Positions 5,256-13,539 of a DNA stretch of 13,724 bases are shown here, piece by piece; position 1 is the stretch's first letter; each line of letters starts with the position of its first letter. Origin of the DNA: an uncultured Lachnospiraceae bacterium (GTDB lineage Bacteria > Bacillota > Clostridia > Lachnospirales > Lachnospiraceae). The stretch is from positions 1 through 13,724 of the forward strand of contig CAJJNI010000050.1 of NCBI GenBank assembly GCA_905193085.1. The letters run 5' to 3'. The notes below the pieces were generated by a model. That model did not search any database and was not told the origin of the DNA. It was given only the letters and a program-made list of their open reading frames with translations. The translations under genes were made by a program, and so were the position numbers.

Positions 5256-6992
5256 ATGAAATCTATACAGGAATTAAAAAATAATTTGAAGTGCTTACAC
5301 AAAAAAAGCTATCCGGCATATAAATCACTTGCCGGAGCATACGATTTTAATGATTTTATTTTATCAATTGACCATGTACAGGGAGATCCTTTTGCTTCTC
5401 CATCCGCGCTGAGTATTAAAATTTCCCATAAAAAATCAGGTATACCACCTGAATACAGAAACAGTTCTGTGACTGCTGAAGCTATATGTGATTTTCTCCT
5501 GCGTAAATTTGGCTCTGAATGTCACAAATTTTCCCATGCTGCGAAAGGTTCCGGAAAAAGTGGAGTTATTTCAGTTTCAAGACCAGGTCAGGAAATATTA
5601 AAAAGAAGTGCCTGCACTATGGACAGCAAATATATTTATATCCGATTTTATGTTGGATTCCCGGCAAATGGCAGAACAATAAATTCTATTGAATTATCAA
5701 AAATTTTATTGGAATATCTTCCAAAATGTGTAAACAACTCACTGCTATATAGTAATCTGGACAAAAAATCCATTCAAAATACTGCGTATCTTGCTGAAGA
5801 TCAAAACGCAATCAGAAAATATCTTAGTCAGAATGATTATATTGCTTTTGTTGCCGACGGCTCTATTCTCCCACGAGAAAGTGGCACTTCACAGCTGCCA
5901 ATGAAAGATGCCATTCCGTTTACTTCACCTGAAAATATGCGTATTTCAATAGAACTTCCTCACAGGGGAAAAATAACCGGAATAGGAATCAAAGCCGGAA
6001 TAACTATAATTGCCGGAGGCGGATATCACGGAAAATCAACTCTTTTACAGGCACTTGAACGGGGTGTATACAATCACATAAGTGGTGATGGCAGAGAATT
6101 TGTAATCACCGATGAGAGTGCACTAAAAATCCGAGCAGAAGATGGAAGAATAATTAACGATGATGATATTTCTATGTTTATAAACAATCTTCCAAACAAC
6201 AAATCAACTTCACATTTTTCATCAGAAGATGCAAGTGGTTCAACTTCACAGGCCGCCAATATTATAGAAGGAATAGAATCAGGAAGCAGTGTATTTCTAA
6301 TTGATGAGGATACTTCTGCCACTAACTTTATGGTTCGTGACGAACTTATGCAGAAAATAGTTTCAAAAGAAAAAGAACCTATCACTCCATTTCTTGAAAG
6401 AGCAAGAGATTTATATAAAAAAACATCAATATCTTCTATTATTGTAATAGGAAGCTGCGGCTCGTATTTCTACATTGCAGACAAAATTTTGCAGATGGAC
6501 AATTATAATGTGTTAGACATAACAAACAAAGTCAGGGACATACTTAAACAATATCAATATACGATAAACCATCAGAATAATTTTAAAACTGCCAATAACT
6601 TTAAACTGCCTGATTTTAACAGAAAGATAACCATTGGTTCGTCGATAAGAACAAGGAAAAATTACCGCGCAACCGGCATTGTAAAAGAACGGCTGAAAAC
6701 CAGATGCTTTGGAACAGATTCTTTAAGTGTTGGGAATACAGAAATAAATTTAAGGCACATTGAACAGATTGTTGATTCAGAACAGGTCGAAATGCTTGCT
6801 AAAATTATGCGATTAATAATAGAAAATTTTTCCGACAAAACTGTTTCATTTAAAGAAATAACTGATTATATAGATAAAAATATTATTGCAGCAGACTTTA
6901 ATAACTGCTCATATTCAAAATATATCCCCGGGAATCTGGCAATGCCACGATTACAGGAAATCTATGCATGCCTTAACCGTTATAAATATTAG
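5256..6992 (+). CDS. ABC-class P-loop ATPase (MRB1590-like family)
   Basis: Soluble 578-residue ATPase of the ABC class, without membrane segments. Family hallmarks appear in order: IDHVQGDPFASPS near residues 38-50, RFYVGFPANGRTI in the N-terminal domain, Walker A GGGYHGKST (254-262), GVYNHISGDGRE just after it, an ABC-signature-like ASGSTSQAANI (from 326), and Walker B VFLIDEDTSATNFM (346-359). A C-terminal domain follows (about 480-578). The length matches the family. The trypanosome relative MRB1590 belongs to a mitochondrial RNA-editing complex and binds RNA, so a nucleic acid role is possible, but bacterial members have no settled function. The ATG start matches the usual N-terminus, yet no AGGAGG-type site precedes it. 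A five-codon ORF (ATG at 5238, MKDGV then stop) ends just before the start codon and might couple translation. The gene is divergent from tRNA-Leu and converges on the ATP synthase operon. Confidence 0.93.
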   Translation: MKSIQELKNNLKCLHKKSYPAYKSLAGAYDFNDFILSIDHVQGDPFASPSALSIKISHKKSGIPPEYRNSSVTAEAICDFLLRKFGSECHKFSHAAKGSGKSGVISVSRPGQEILKRSACTMDSKYIYIRFYVGFPANGRTINSIELSKILLEYLPKCVNNSLLYSNLDKKSIQNTAYLAEDQNAIRKYLSQNDYIAFVADGSILPRESGTSQLPMKDAIPFTSPENMRISIELPHRGKITGIGIKAGITIIAGGGYHGKSTLLQALERGVYNHISGDGREFVITDESALKIRAEDGRIINDDDISMFINNLPNNKSTSHFSSEDASGSTSQAANIIEGIESGSSVFLIDEDTSATNFMVRDELMQKIVSKEKEPITPFLERARDLYKKTSISSIIVIGSCGSYFYIADKILQMDNYNVLDITNKVRDILKQYQYTINHQNNFKTANNFKLPDFNRKITIGSSIRTRKNYRATGIVKERLKTRCFGTDSLSVGNTEINLRHIEQIVDSEQVEMLAKIMRLIIENFSDKTVSFKEITDYIDKNIIAADFNNCSYSKYIPGNLAMPRLQEIYACLNRYKY

Positions 6993-7073
6993 ATTAACTT
7001 TGAAAATCAATAACTTTGAAGAACAATAATTTTGAAGAACAATAATTTTGATAAGTAATAAACTTTGATAAGC
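6993..7073. repeat. Five tandem copies of a 16-bp repeat
   Basis: Directly after the ATPase stop codon, five imperfect copies of a unit like AATAATTTTGAAGAAC stand head to tail: 6993-7008, 7009-7024, 7025-7040, 7041-7056 and 7057-7073 (the last 17 bp). Copies two and three differ at one base. The unit is not a multiple of three and there are no spacers, so it is neither coding nor CRISPR. It probably arose by replication slippage and leads into the shared terminator. Confidence 0.85.
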
Positions 7074-7124
7074 AAAAACACAGCCAGCTGTCTTTATCAA
7101 GATATCTGACTGTGTTTTGTTTTT
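7074..7124. terminator. Two-way terminator between the ATPase gene and the atp operon
   Basis: The stem AAAACACAG/CTGTGTTTT (7075-7083 with 7110-7118) continues after a mismatch with CAG/CTG (7085-7087 with 7106-7108), and an inner TCTT/AAGA closes the top. T runs follow on both strands: TTTTGTTTTTT on plus, and TTTTTGC on minus. It should end both the plus-strand ATPase transcript and the minus-strand atp operon. Confidence 0.85.
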
Positions 7125-7543
7125 TATATGATTATATCATCATTTCTGTTAGAATGCTTTAATTTTGCTAAAGCTCTTGCCATCTGTGCCTGGGATAATT
7201 CATATTCCTGTATACTTTGTTTCTGCATCATTTCTTCTTTTGCCTGGTCATATTCTTCTCTTGCCATCATAAATTCTATATTTTCCGGCTTTTCTGCAAA
7301 AAATACTATAAGGTTGACACTTTTTTCCAAAACTTCTACAATTCCGTCTTTAACAAACACACTTTCCCAAGTGCCATCTGTATGCTGAATACGCATCTGT
7401 CCCTGTTCAATAGTCGCTGCCATCTGCTCATGGTTAGCTAATATTCCCATCTCGCCATCAGAAGTTGGCAGTATTACCATCTGACATTCGCCATCATAAA
7501 AAACTTTATCGCAGGCTGTTATTTTTAATGAAAAAGTTTTCAT
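7124..7543 (-). CDS. atpC: ATP synthase F1 subunit epsilon
   Basis: Epsilon, 139 residues, part of the central stalk with gamma and a brake on ATP hydrolysis. The N-terminal beta-sandwich shows the family features: the start MKTFSLKITACDKVFYDGE, then ILPTSDGEMGILANHEQMAATIEQG, then a GIVEVLEKSVNLIVFFAE strand. The C-terminal helices run from about residue 88 (MMAREEYDQAKEEMMQ) to SQAQMARALAKLKHSNR. The ATP-binding I/L-D-x-x-R-A motif known from Bacillus epsilon is not evident. The start at ATG 7543 has AAAGGGTG seven bases upstream. It is the last gene of the operon, 15 bp after atpD, and ends at the shared terminator. Confidence 0.95.
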   Translation of the reverse strand: MKTFSLKITACDKVFYDGECQMVILPTSDGEMGILANHEQMAATIEQGQMRIQHTDGTWESVFVKDGIVEVLEKSVNLIVFFAEKPENIEFMMAREEYDQAKEEMMQKQSIQEYELSQAQMARALAKLKHSNRNDDIII

Positions 7544-7558
7544 TTACCGACACCCTTT

Positions 7559-8950
7559 CTACTGCTGTAAAGTTTTTGCTTTATTAATAACATCTTCTAT
7601 CGTTCCAACATTGAAAAATGCTGCTTCAGGATATTCGTCCATTTCACCATCTATAATTGCCTTAAAACCTTTAATTGTCTCTTCCAGCGGAACAAACACA
7701 CCTGGAATACCTGTAAAGTTTTCTGCAACTGAGAATGGCTGTGAAAGAAATCTCTGAACCTTTCTTGCACGATAAACAGTTTCTTTATCTTCGTCAGATA
7801 ATTCTTCCATACCAAGAATTGCTATGATATCCTGCAATTCATTGTATTTTTGCAGGATTTCCTGCACTCTTCTTGCAACTCTGTAATGTTCCTCACCTAC
7901 AACATCGGCTTCAAGGATACGCGAAGAAGACTCAAGTGGGTCTACAGCAGGATAAATACCCTGCTCAACAATCTTTCTTGAAAGAACAGTTGTTGCATCA
8001 AGATGCGCAAATGTTGTTGCAGGAGCCGGGTCAGTTAAGTCATCGGCAGGCACATATACAGCCTGAACTGATGTGATTGAACCGCTCTTTGTTGATGCTA
8101 TTCTTTCCTGAAGTTCACCTACATCGTTTGCAAGTGTAGGCTGATAACCTACAGCTGAAGGCATACGTCCAAGAAGTGCTGACACTTCTGAACCGGCCTG
8201 GACAAAACGGAATATGTTATCGATAAATAACAACACATCCTGATGTCTTACATCACGGAAATATTCAGCCATTGTAAGACCTGTCTCTGCAACTCGCATA
8301 CGTGCTCCAGGCGGCTCATTCATCTGACCGAAAACAAGCGCTGTCTTCTCAATAACTCCTGATTCTGTCATTTCTGTCCATAAATCGTTACCTTCACGCG
8401 AACGCTCTCCAACACCGGTAAATATTGAATATCCACCACTTTCTGTAGCTATATTGTGGATAAGTTCCTGAATAAGTACTGTCTTTCCAACACCGGCACC
8501 ACCAAAAAGTCCGATTTTACCACCTTTGGCATAAGGTGCAAGAAGGTCAATAACTTTAATTCCTGTTACAAGAATTTCTACAACAGGGTTCTGCTCTGAA
8601 AATGCCGGTGGTTCTCTATGTATACACCAGTGTTCAGCATCATCTAATTCTTCTTTATCATCAAGTGTTTCACCTAAAACATTAAAAAGTCTTCCTAAAG
8701 TCTTCTCACCTACAGGAACCATGATTCCCGAACCGGTTGCAGATACTTCCATGTCACGATGCAGACCTTCACTTGCAGCAAGCATAATACATCTGACAGT
8801 GTTAAGACCTATATGCTGTGAAACTTCCATTACACTTTTCTTGCCATTATTTATAACATACAAGGCATCTTTAATCTTCGGCAGGTCACCTGATTCAAAC
8901 TCAACGTCAACTACAGGACCGGAAACCTGTACGATTTTTCCTTTATTCAA
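7559..8950 (-). CDS. atpD: ATP synthase F1 subunit beta (catalytic)
   Basis: Catalytic beta subunit that makes ATP at the alpha/beta interface. With the TTG start it has 463 residues, the family length. It shows Walker A GGAGVGKT (150-157), GERSREGNDLW with the catalytic Glu at 182, LLFIDNIFRF with the Walker B Asp at 244, and ELSDED in place of the classic DELSEED at about 383-388. Two starts are possible: GTG 8959, overlapping the gamma stop as GTGA, or TTG 8950. TTG is preferred, because GAGGTGAT is an excellent ribosome binding site at the right distance from it and covers the GTG itself, and the resulting MNKGKIVQVSGPVVDVEF matches family N-termini. Rare start codons here may tune or couple synthesis to gamma. 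Confidence 0.97.
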   Translation of the reverse strand: MNKGKIVQVSGPVVDVEFESGDLPKIKDALYVINNGKKSVMEVSQHIGLNTVRCIMLAASEGLHRDMEVSATGSGIMVPVGEKTLGRLFNVLGETLDDKEELDDAEHWCIHREPPAFSEQNPVVEILVTGIKVIDLLAPYAKGGKIGLFGGAGVGKTVLIQELIHNIATESGGYSIFTGVGERSREGNDLWTEMTESGVIEKTALVFGQMNEPPGARMRVAETGLTMAEYFRDVRHQDVLLFIDNIFRFVQAGSEVSALLGRMPSAVGYQPTLANDVGELQERIASTKSGSITSVQAVYVPADDLTDPAPATTFAHLDATTVLSRKIVEQGIYPAVDPLESSSRILEADVVGEEHYRVARRVQEILQKYNELQDIIAILGMEELSDEDKETVYRARKVQRFLSQPFSVAENFTGIPGVFVPLEETIKGFKAIIDGEMDEYPEAAFFNVGTIEDVINKAKTLQQ

Positions 8951-8955
8951 CCTAA

Positions 8956-9891
8956 TCACCTCGTCCGTTTCTTTTTCTTTTTAAGAGCTTTTGCTCCCGA
9001 AATTACTTCTGTGATTTCCTGGGTAATTGCTGCCTGACGAATTCGATTATACTCAATTGATAAATCGTGCAAAATCGCTTTCGCATTATCTGTGGCAGAC
9101 TGCATAGCCATCATTCTTGCATTCTGCTCACATGCAAATGATTCAACTAAAGCGCCATAAACTATACCTGTAGTATAATTGTAAACAACTTTCTTTATAA
9201 CATCTTCAACTGAAGGCCAGAAATATGTTTCTTTTTCATTTTCCCTGACTTCGTCTTCGTATGTTCTCTCTTCATTAGACAGAATATCTTTATCTACAAA
9301 ATGGTGTTTCTCCAATGGAAGAAGCTGTTTTACATCTACTTCTTCCTTAATGCTGTTTACCATTCTTGTATACACAAGATAAACCTCATCAAGTTCATCA
9401 CGCTCAAATCTTCTTAAAGCTTTTCCTGCAATCATCTGTGCTCTGTACATTGTAGGATTCTGGGCTGTATAGGAAAAATGCTCACTGACAACCATATTTT
9501 CCCTTTCAAAATAATGCTTTCCCATTTCTCCGACAAGATACAGTTTATAATTCTCATCGTCTTTTAACAAAGTTTTCGCAGTCTTTAATATATTGTGGTT
9601 ATATGCTCCTGCCATACCTTTATCGGCAGTAATTACGATATAACCTTTTCTTTTGACTGTTCTTTTTAAATCTTCGGCACGATTTTCAAAATATAAGTTT
9701 TCAACAGATGGCAGTTCCTCCAAAATACGGGAAATCTGTTCCTGCAGGCCATAGAAGAATGGTTCAGTCTCTTCAAGCTTTTCTTTTGCTTTACGCAGCT
9801 TAATAGAGGAAATCATATACATTGCTTTTGTAATTTTCATAGTATCATTGATACTCTTTATTCTTTTTTGAATTTCCTTTACATTTGCCAT
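8956..9891 (-). CDS. atpG: ATP synthase F1 subunit gamma (rotor shaft)
   Basis: Gamma forms the rotating central shaft inside the alpha/beta ring. The N-terminal helix MANVKEIQKRIKSINDTMKI and the C-terminal block NARMMAMQSATDNA with YNRIRQAAITQEITEVISGA are the conserved coiled-coil parts. At 311 residues it is somewhat longer than the common 285-290. The excess appears to lie in the middle, in a charged stretch around NEERTYEDEVRENEKE, and in a basic tail (KKKKKRTR) after the usual end. The start ATG 9891 follows the delta-alpha stop by 22 bp and has only a weak ribosome binding site, so translation may depend on coupling. The stop overlaps the alternative GTG of atpD. Confidence 0.96.
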   Translation of the reverse strand: MANVKEIQKRIKSINDTMKITKAMYMISSIKLRKAKEKLEETEPFFYGLQEQISRILEELPSVENLYFENRAEDLKRTVKRKGYIVITADKGMAGAYNHNILKTAKTLLKDDENYKLYLVGEMGKHYFERENMVVSEHFSYTAQNPTMYRAQMIAGKALRRFERDELDEVYLVYTRMVNSIKEEVDVKQLLPLEKHHFVDKDILSNEERTYEDEVRENEKETYFWPSVEDVIKKVVYNYTTGIVYGALVESFACEQNARMMAMQSATDNAKAILHDLSIEYNRIRQAAITQEITEVISGAKALKKKKKRTR

Positions 9892-9913
9892 AACTATCGC
9901 CTATCTTTTTCTA

Positions 9914-11962
9914 TTATTTATCAGCACCTGCATTTTCTACATATGAGGTAACAAAATCAGCAGCAACATCTACAATTTCTTCTTTTGTAGAATCATTTAA
10001 AATCTTAGTATTTTCAAGCTCTGAAATAATGTTACTATGCTCTGTCCTAAAGTGTTCAAGAAGTGCTCTCTGAAGCTTTTTAACCTCATTTACAGCAACT
10101 TTTGTAAACAGACGATTATTTCCTGCCACAAGGCTTATAACCTGTTCTGCCATTGATAACGGTCTTCCAAGAGGCTGTTTAAGCAGTTCCATCAAAGATT
10201 TACCATATTGAAGCTGAGCTTTGGTTGCATCGTCCAAATCTGAACTGAACTGTGTAAATACTTCCATTTCACGATACTGTGCCAGATCTATACGCAGACT
10301 TCCTGCTGCCTTTTTCATAGCCTTTGTCTGGGCTGCACCACCAACTCGGGATACAGAAAGACCTACATTGACAGCCGGTCTCATACCTGAATTGAAAAGA
10401 TCTGTCTCAAGGAAAATCTGACCATCTGTTATAGAAATTACATTTGTAGGAATATAAGCAGAAACATCGCCTGCCTGTGTCTCTACAATAGGTAATGCAG
10501 TTATTGAACCGCCACCAGCTTCTTTATTTAACCGGCTTGACCTCTCAAGAAGTCTTGAATGTAAATAGAATACATCACCAGGATAAGCTTCTCGTCCAGG
10601 TGAACGCTCAAGCAAAAGAGAAATTGCACGGTAAGCAACTGCATGTTTTGATAAATCATCATAAACTACGAGAACATCTTTTCCCTTGTGCATGAAATAT
10701 TCTGCCAAAGCTGTACCGGCATATGGTGCTATGTACTGCAGCGGAGCCGGGTCAGCTGCTGTAGCTGAAACAATTATTGTATAATCAAGTGCATCAGCTT
10801 TTTCAAGTGAATTAACTAATTTAGCGATTGTTGAAGCTTTCTGTCCAACAGCGACATAAATACAGACTACATCTTTACCCTTCTGGTTAATAATTGTATC
10901 TGTTGCAATTGAAGTCTTACCTGTCTGACGGTCACCGATAATCAACTCTCTTTGTCCACGTCCAATAGGGAACATTGAGTCAATTGATAAGATACCTGTT
11001 TCCATTGGAACTGAAACTGATTCTCTCTCAACAATACTTGGCGCAGGATTTTCAATAGGTCTGAATCCTTCGCTTGCAATTTCACCTTTTCCATCAAGTG
11101 GTTCACCTAATGCATTTATTATACGGCCTTTAAACGCTTCACCAACAGGAACACCTGCCATCTTGCCTGTTCTGGCAACACGTGTACCCTCTTTGATTTC
11201 AGTCTCACGTCCGAACAGAATACAGCCGATTTCATCTCTTCTGATATCCTGTACCATACCTTTTACACCATTTTCAAATACTACAATTTCACCGTAAAAA
11301 GCATGGTCAATACCATCAACATTACAAATACCATCGGCTACCCAGTTAACAACACCAATTTCTTTGTCACAGTTATCAAGCTCAAAATCATGAATCTCAC
11401 TTCTCAACATTGAAATGACATTATTCTCACTAAAAGAATTAGCCTGATTTTTAACTATTACATCCTGCAATTTTGTTTTTAACTGATTGATACGTCCCTG
11501 CGCACTCCAGTCATACTGATGGTTTCCTACCTGGATTATAAATCCGTTTCCGATACTTTTATCTTTCTTCCATTCGATTTCCATATCAGAACTGTTAAAT
11601 TCTTTTTCGAGAAATTCTTTAATTTTCTCTTCCTGTTCTTTATCAGGTTCCTCTACAAAACGAATTGTTGCAGATAGCTCTTTTTGTTCCGGTGTCTTTA
11701 ACAACTCACGGTAAGCATCTACAATTTCCGGGAACAACTGAATTTCTTTATTGTCTGCAAGCAGCTTGAAAAATGAGCGTATCTCTTTCGGAAATACACT
11801 GTTAATAAGCTGATGTTTTTTATCAACAGATACTTCTGTAGATGATAATTCTTCTAATACTTCAGGAGCATCATCTATAATATCTTTACTCTGTTTAATT
11901 ACTGATTTTGGGATATTCTGATTTTTCAAAAAACTTGCATAATCTAATACTGCCTGAGTCAC
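9914..11962 (-). CDS. Fused ATP synthase delta-alpha subunit
   Basis: One continuous 682-residue frame carries two ATP synthase subunits. Residues 1 to about 170 are delta (peripheral stalk, OSCP-like): a YASFL start replacing the usual YAKAL region, a helical N-domain, and the C-terminal DKSIGNGFIIQVGN...GRINQLKTKL motif (134-165). A short linker leads to a complete alpha subunit from about residue 180, with GDRQTGKT (343-350), VVYDDLSKHAVAYR (432-445) and the arginine finger in SVSRVGG (Arg 539). The alpha N-terminal helix is kept. The start is GTG 11962, which shares one base with the atpF stop (TAGTG) and has AGGTG seven bases upstream. No separate atpH or atpA exists in the operon. An internal ATG at residue 185 (11410) has no good ribosome binding site. 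Since F1 holds three alpha but normally one delta, the fusion raises a stoichiometry question. Confidence 0.95.
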   Translation of the reverse strand: MTQAVLDYASFLKNQNIPKSVIKQSKDIIDDAPEVLEELSSTEVSVDKKHQLINSVFPKEIRSFFKLLADNKEIQLFPEIVDAYRELLKTPEQKELSATIRFVEEPDKEQEEKIKEFLEKEFNSSDMEIEWKKDKSIGNGFIIQVGNHQYDWSAQGRINQLKTKLQDVIVKNQANSFSENNVISMLRSEIHDFELDNCDKEIGVVNWVADGICNVDGIDHAFYGEIVVFENGVKGMVQDIRRDEIGCILFGRETEIKEGTRVARTGKMAGVPVGEAFKGRIINALGEPLDGKGEIASEGFRPIENPAPSIVERESVSVPMETGILSIDSMFPIGRGQRELIIGDRQTGKTSIATDTIINQKGKDVVCIYVAVGQKASTIAKLVNSLEKADALDYTIIVSATAADPAPLQYIAPYAGTALAEYFMHKGKDVLVVYDDLSKHAVAYRAISLLLERSPGREAYPGDVFYLHSRLLERSSRLNKEAGGGSITALPIVETQAGDVSAYIPTNVISITDGQIFLETDLFNSGMRPAVNVGLSVSRVGGAAQTKAMKKAAGSLRIDLAQYREMEVFTQFSSDLDDATKAQLQYGKSLMELLKQPLGRPLSMAEQVISLVAGNNRLFTKVAVNEVKKLQRALLEHFRTEHSNIISELENTKILNDSTKEEIVDVAADFVTSYVENAGADK

Positions 11963-12435
11963 TAATTATCACCTGCTTTGTTTAAAAATTCATCATATAA
12001 TGCTTTGTTATCTGTTTTGCCAGCTACAATTTTACTTGTCGCATCTACAACCATATCAGCGATTTCGCCTTCGACACTCTTAAGTATCTGTTCTTTCTGG
12101 TTCTGTGCGTTCTGCTTGGCCTCTTCATTTATCTGTCTTGCCTTTACATTAGCATCTTCGACAATCTTAACATATTCTTCATTTGCACTCTTACGAGCCT
12201 CAGATAATACCTGCTTTCTTTCATCATCTATAGTACGCAGGCTTTCTTCATATTCTGTCTTCTTAGCCTCAGCTTCTGCTTTTGATGCTTCTGCTTCTTT
12301 ATACTCTTTATCAGCCTCTTCCTGTCTCTGGGCAATAATCTTTTGTACCGGCTTAAAAAGAACAAATTTAAATGCAATAAACAGAATCAGTAAGTTAATG
12401 ATTTCAAATAACATATTGATATCTATTCTAAGCAT
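11962..12435 (-). CDS. atpF: ATP synthase Fo subunit b (peripheral stalk)
   Basis: Subunit b anchors the stator. It has one N-terminal membrane segment (about residues 8-30, MLFEIINLLILFIAFKFVLF), then the KPVQKIIAQRQEE hinge and a long charged coiled coil rich in Glu, Lys and Ala to the end. Its length of 157 residues is typical. The start is ATG 12435: an in-frame GTG at 12444 is embedded in the GGAAGGTG ribosome binding site. The last base of its stop is the first base of the delta-alpha GTG start, implying tight translational coupling with the partner it binds through delta. Confidence 0.95.
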   Translation of the reverse strand: MLRIDINMLFEIINLLILFIAFKFVLFKPVQKIIAQRQEEADKEYKEAEASKAEAEAKKTEYEESLRTIDDERKQVLSEARKSANEEYVKIVEDANVKARQINEEAKQNAQNQKEQILKSVEGEIADMVVDATSKIVAGKTDNKALYDEFLNKAGDN

Positions 12436-12513
12436 TTTATACACCTTCCTTCCTTTTTATCCAGCAAAATGAATTTATCCATTCTGCTCACTGATTTAAA
12501 ATATTTATGCTGA

Positions 12514-12738
12514 TTATTTAAGGAAGAATATAATCATAATAGCGATAATGAAACCGTAAATAGCTGTTGCTTCTGCAAGAGCACAACCTAAAATCAATAA
12601 TTTACTGATTTTACCTTCTGCTTCAGGCTGTCTTGCTACAGCATCTACTGCCTTGCTTGTTGCAAGACCGATACCAATACCTGCTCCTAAACCTGTTAAA
12701 ACTGCTACACCTGCACCAATTGCTAATAAACTTGACAT
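12514..12738 (-). CDS. atpE: ATP synthase Fo subunit c (rotor ring)
   Basis: Two-helix membrane hairpin of 74 residues forming the c-ring. Helix 1 has the glycine-rich packing motif GAGIGIGLATSKA. The polar loop is ARQPEAEG. Helix 2 carries the ion-binding Glu at residue 56 in LAEATAIYG. Compared with the sodium-binding c subunit of Ilyobacter tartaricus, the Gln ligand is Ile 23 and the Ser after Glu is Ala 57, while Thr 58 and Tyr 61 remain. This favours proton coupling. The start at ATG 12738 follows AAGGAGG by nine bases, the strongest ribosome binding site of the operon, as suits the most abundant subunit. Confidence 0.97.
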   Translation of the reverse strand: MSSLLAIGAGVAVLTGLGAGIGIGLATSKAVDAVARQPEAEGKISKLLILGCALAEATAIYGFIIAIMIIFFLK

Positions 12739-12799
12739 ATTAATTATCCTCCTTGTTATACAATTTCTAAACTCAGAATTTTCTAAAAGTATACTGATA

Positions 12800-13510
12800 T
12801 TACTCTATTTCTGTTGCTTCTTTTATAAATAATGATGTTAAAAATACAAATACATATGCCTGGATTGCACCGTCAAAGAAATCAAAATAAAGACTGAATA
12901 CTGCCGGTACAAATATCGGCACTACAAGCTTTAATAATTCCATAATTACAAATGCACCCAGAATATTTCCAAAAAGTCGCATACAAAGCGACAATGGACG
13001 AATAAACAGTTCCAAAACATTGATTGGAGCTATAATAGGTACGGGTTCTATAAAACTGTGCAGCCATTTTCCTACACCTTTTCTGTGAATGCCCGCATAT
13101 TCTATCAGAATTATACTCATAACAGCCAGTGCAATTGTGACATTTAAATCTTTTGTAGGGGATTTAAAGCCAAAAATACCACATATGTTAGCTATTACTA
13201 CATAAATGAGTACAGTAGCAAGATATGTTACATATCTTTTTCCATCTTCGCCGACCATACCTTCAACCATGCCTGTAATCTTTGTTACAATAAGTTCTAT
13301 TACAGCCTGTCTTTTACTTATATTATGTACTTTAAGATTTCTTGTCATAATAAAAGCAAATAAAATAAGAACTGCCATCAATATCCATGTAACAACGATT
13401 GATTCAGCTATTCCATCTGACCCTATAAGTGGGATTTTTTCAAGAAATGGAATTTTTATAGTTGTAGCACATGTGAGTTCTTCCTGAAGTTCTTCTACTA
13501 TTGCGTCCAT
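12800..13510 (-). CDS. atpB: ATP synthase Fo subunit a (ion channel)
   Basis: Subunit a forms the two ion half-channels next to the c-ring. It is a 236-residue polytopic membrane protein with about five to six hydrophobic segments, beginning near residue 36 (SIVVTWILMAVLILFAFIM). The essential arginine is Arg 178 in LSLCMRLFGN, equivalent to E. coli Arg 210. The final helix has the conserved AIQAYVFVFLTSLFI with Gln 217. It is the first gene of the operon. ATG 13510 follows GAAGGAGG by eight bases. No atpI gene lies between it and the promoter at 13610-13638. Confidence 0.97.
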   Translation of the reverse strand: MDAIVEELQEELTCATTIKIPFLEKIPLIGSDGIAESIVVTWILMAVLILFAFIMTRNLKVHNISKRQAVIELIVTKITGMVEGMVGEDGKRYVTYLATVLIYVVIANICGIFGFKSPTKDLNVTIALAVMSIILIEYAGIHRKGVGKWLHSFIEPVPIIAPINVLELFIRPLSLCMRLFGNILGAFVIMELLKLVVPIFVPAVFSLYFDFFDGAIQAYVFVFLTSLFIKEATEIE

Positions 13511-13539
13511 TCAATTCGCCTCCTTCTTTAAGTATTTTA

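Noticed and set aside
6074..6385. Minus-strand 103-codon ORF within the ABC-class ATPase gene
   Set aside because: It overlaps the Walker A to Walker B region of a well-supported gene and shows no recognisable protein features.
6993..7073. CRISPR array
   Set aside because: The 16-bp units are directly adjacent without spacers, are too short and carry sequence drift; no cas genes are present.
11400..11480. Delta-alpha junction as a sequencing frameshift
   Set aside because: Both halves are in the same frame with no stop between them and a plausible linker. An error that removes a stop, a start and a ribosome binding site while keeping frame is unlikely, though read data would settle it.
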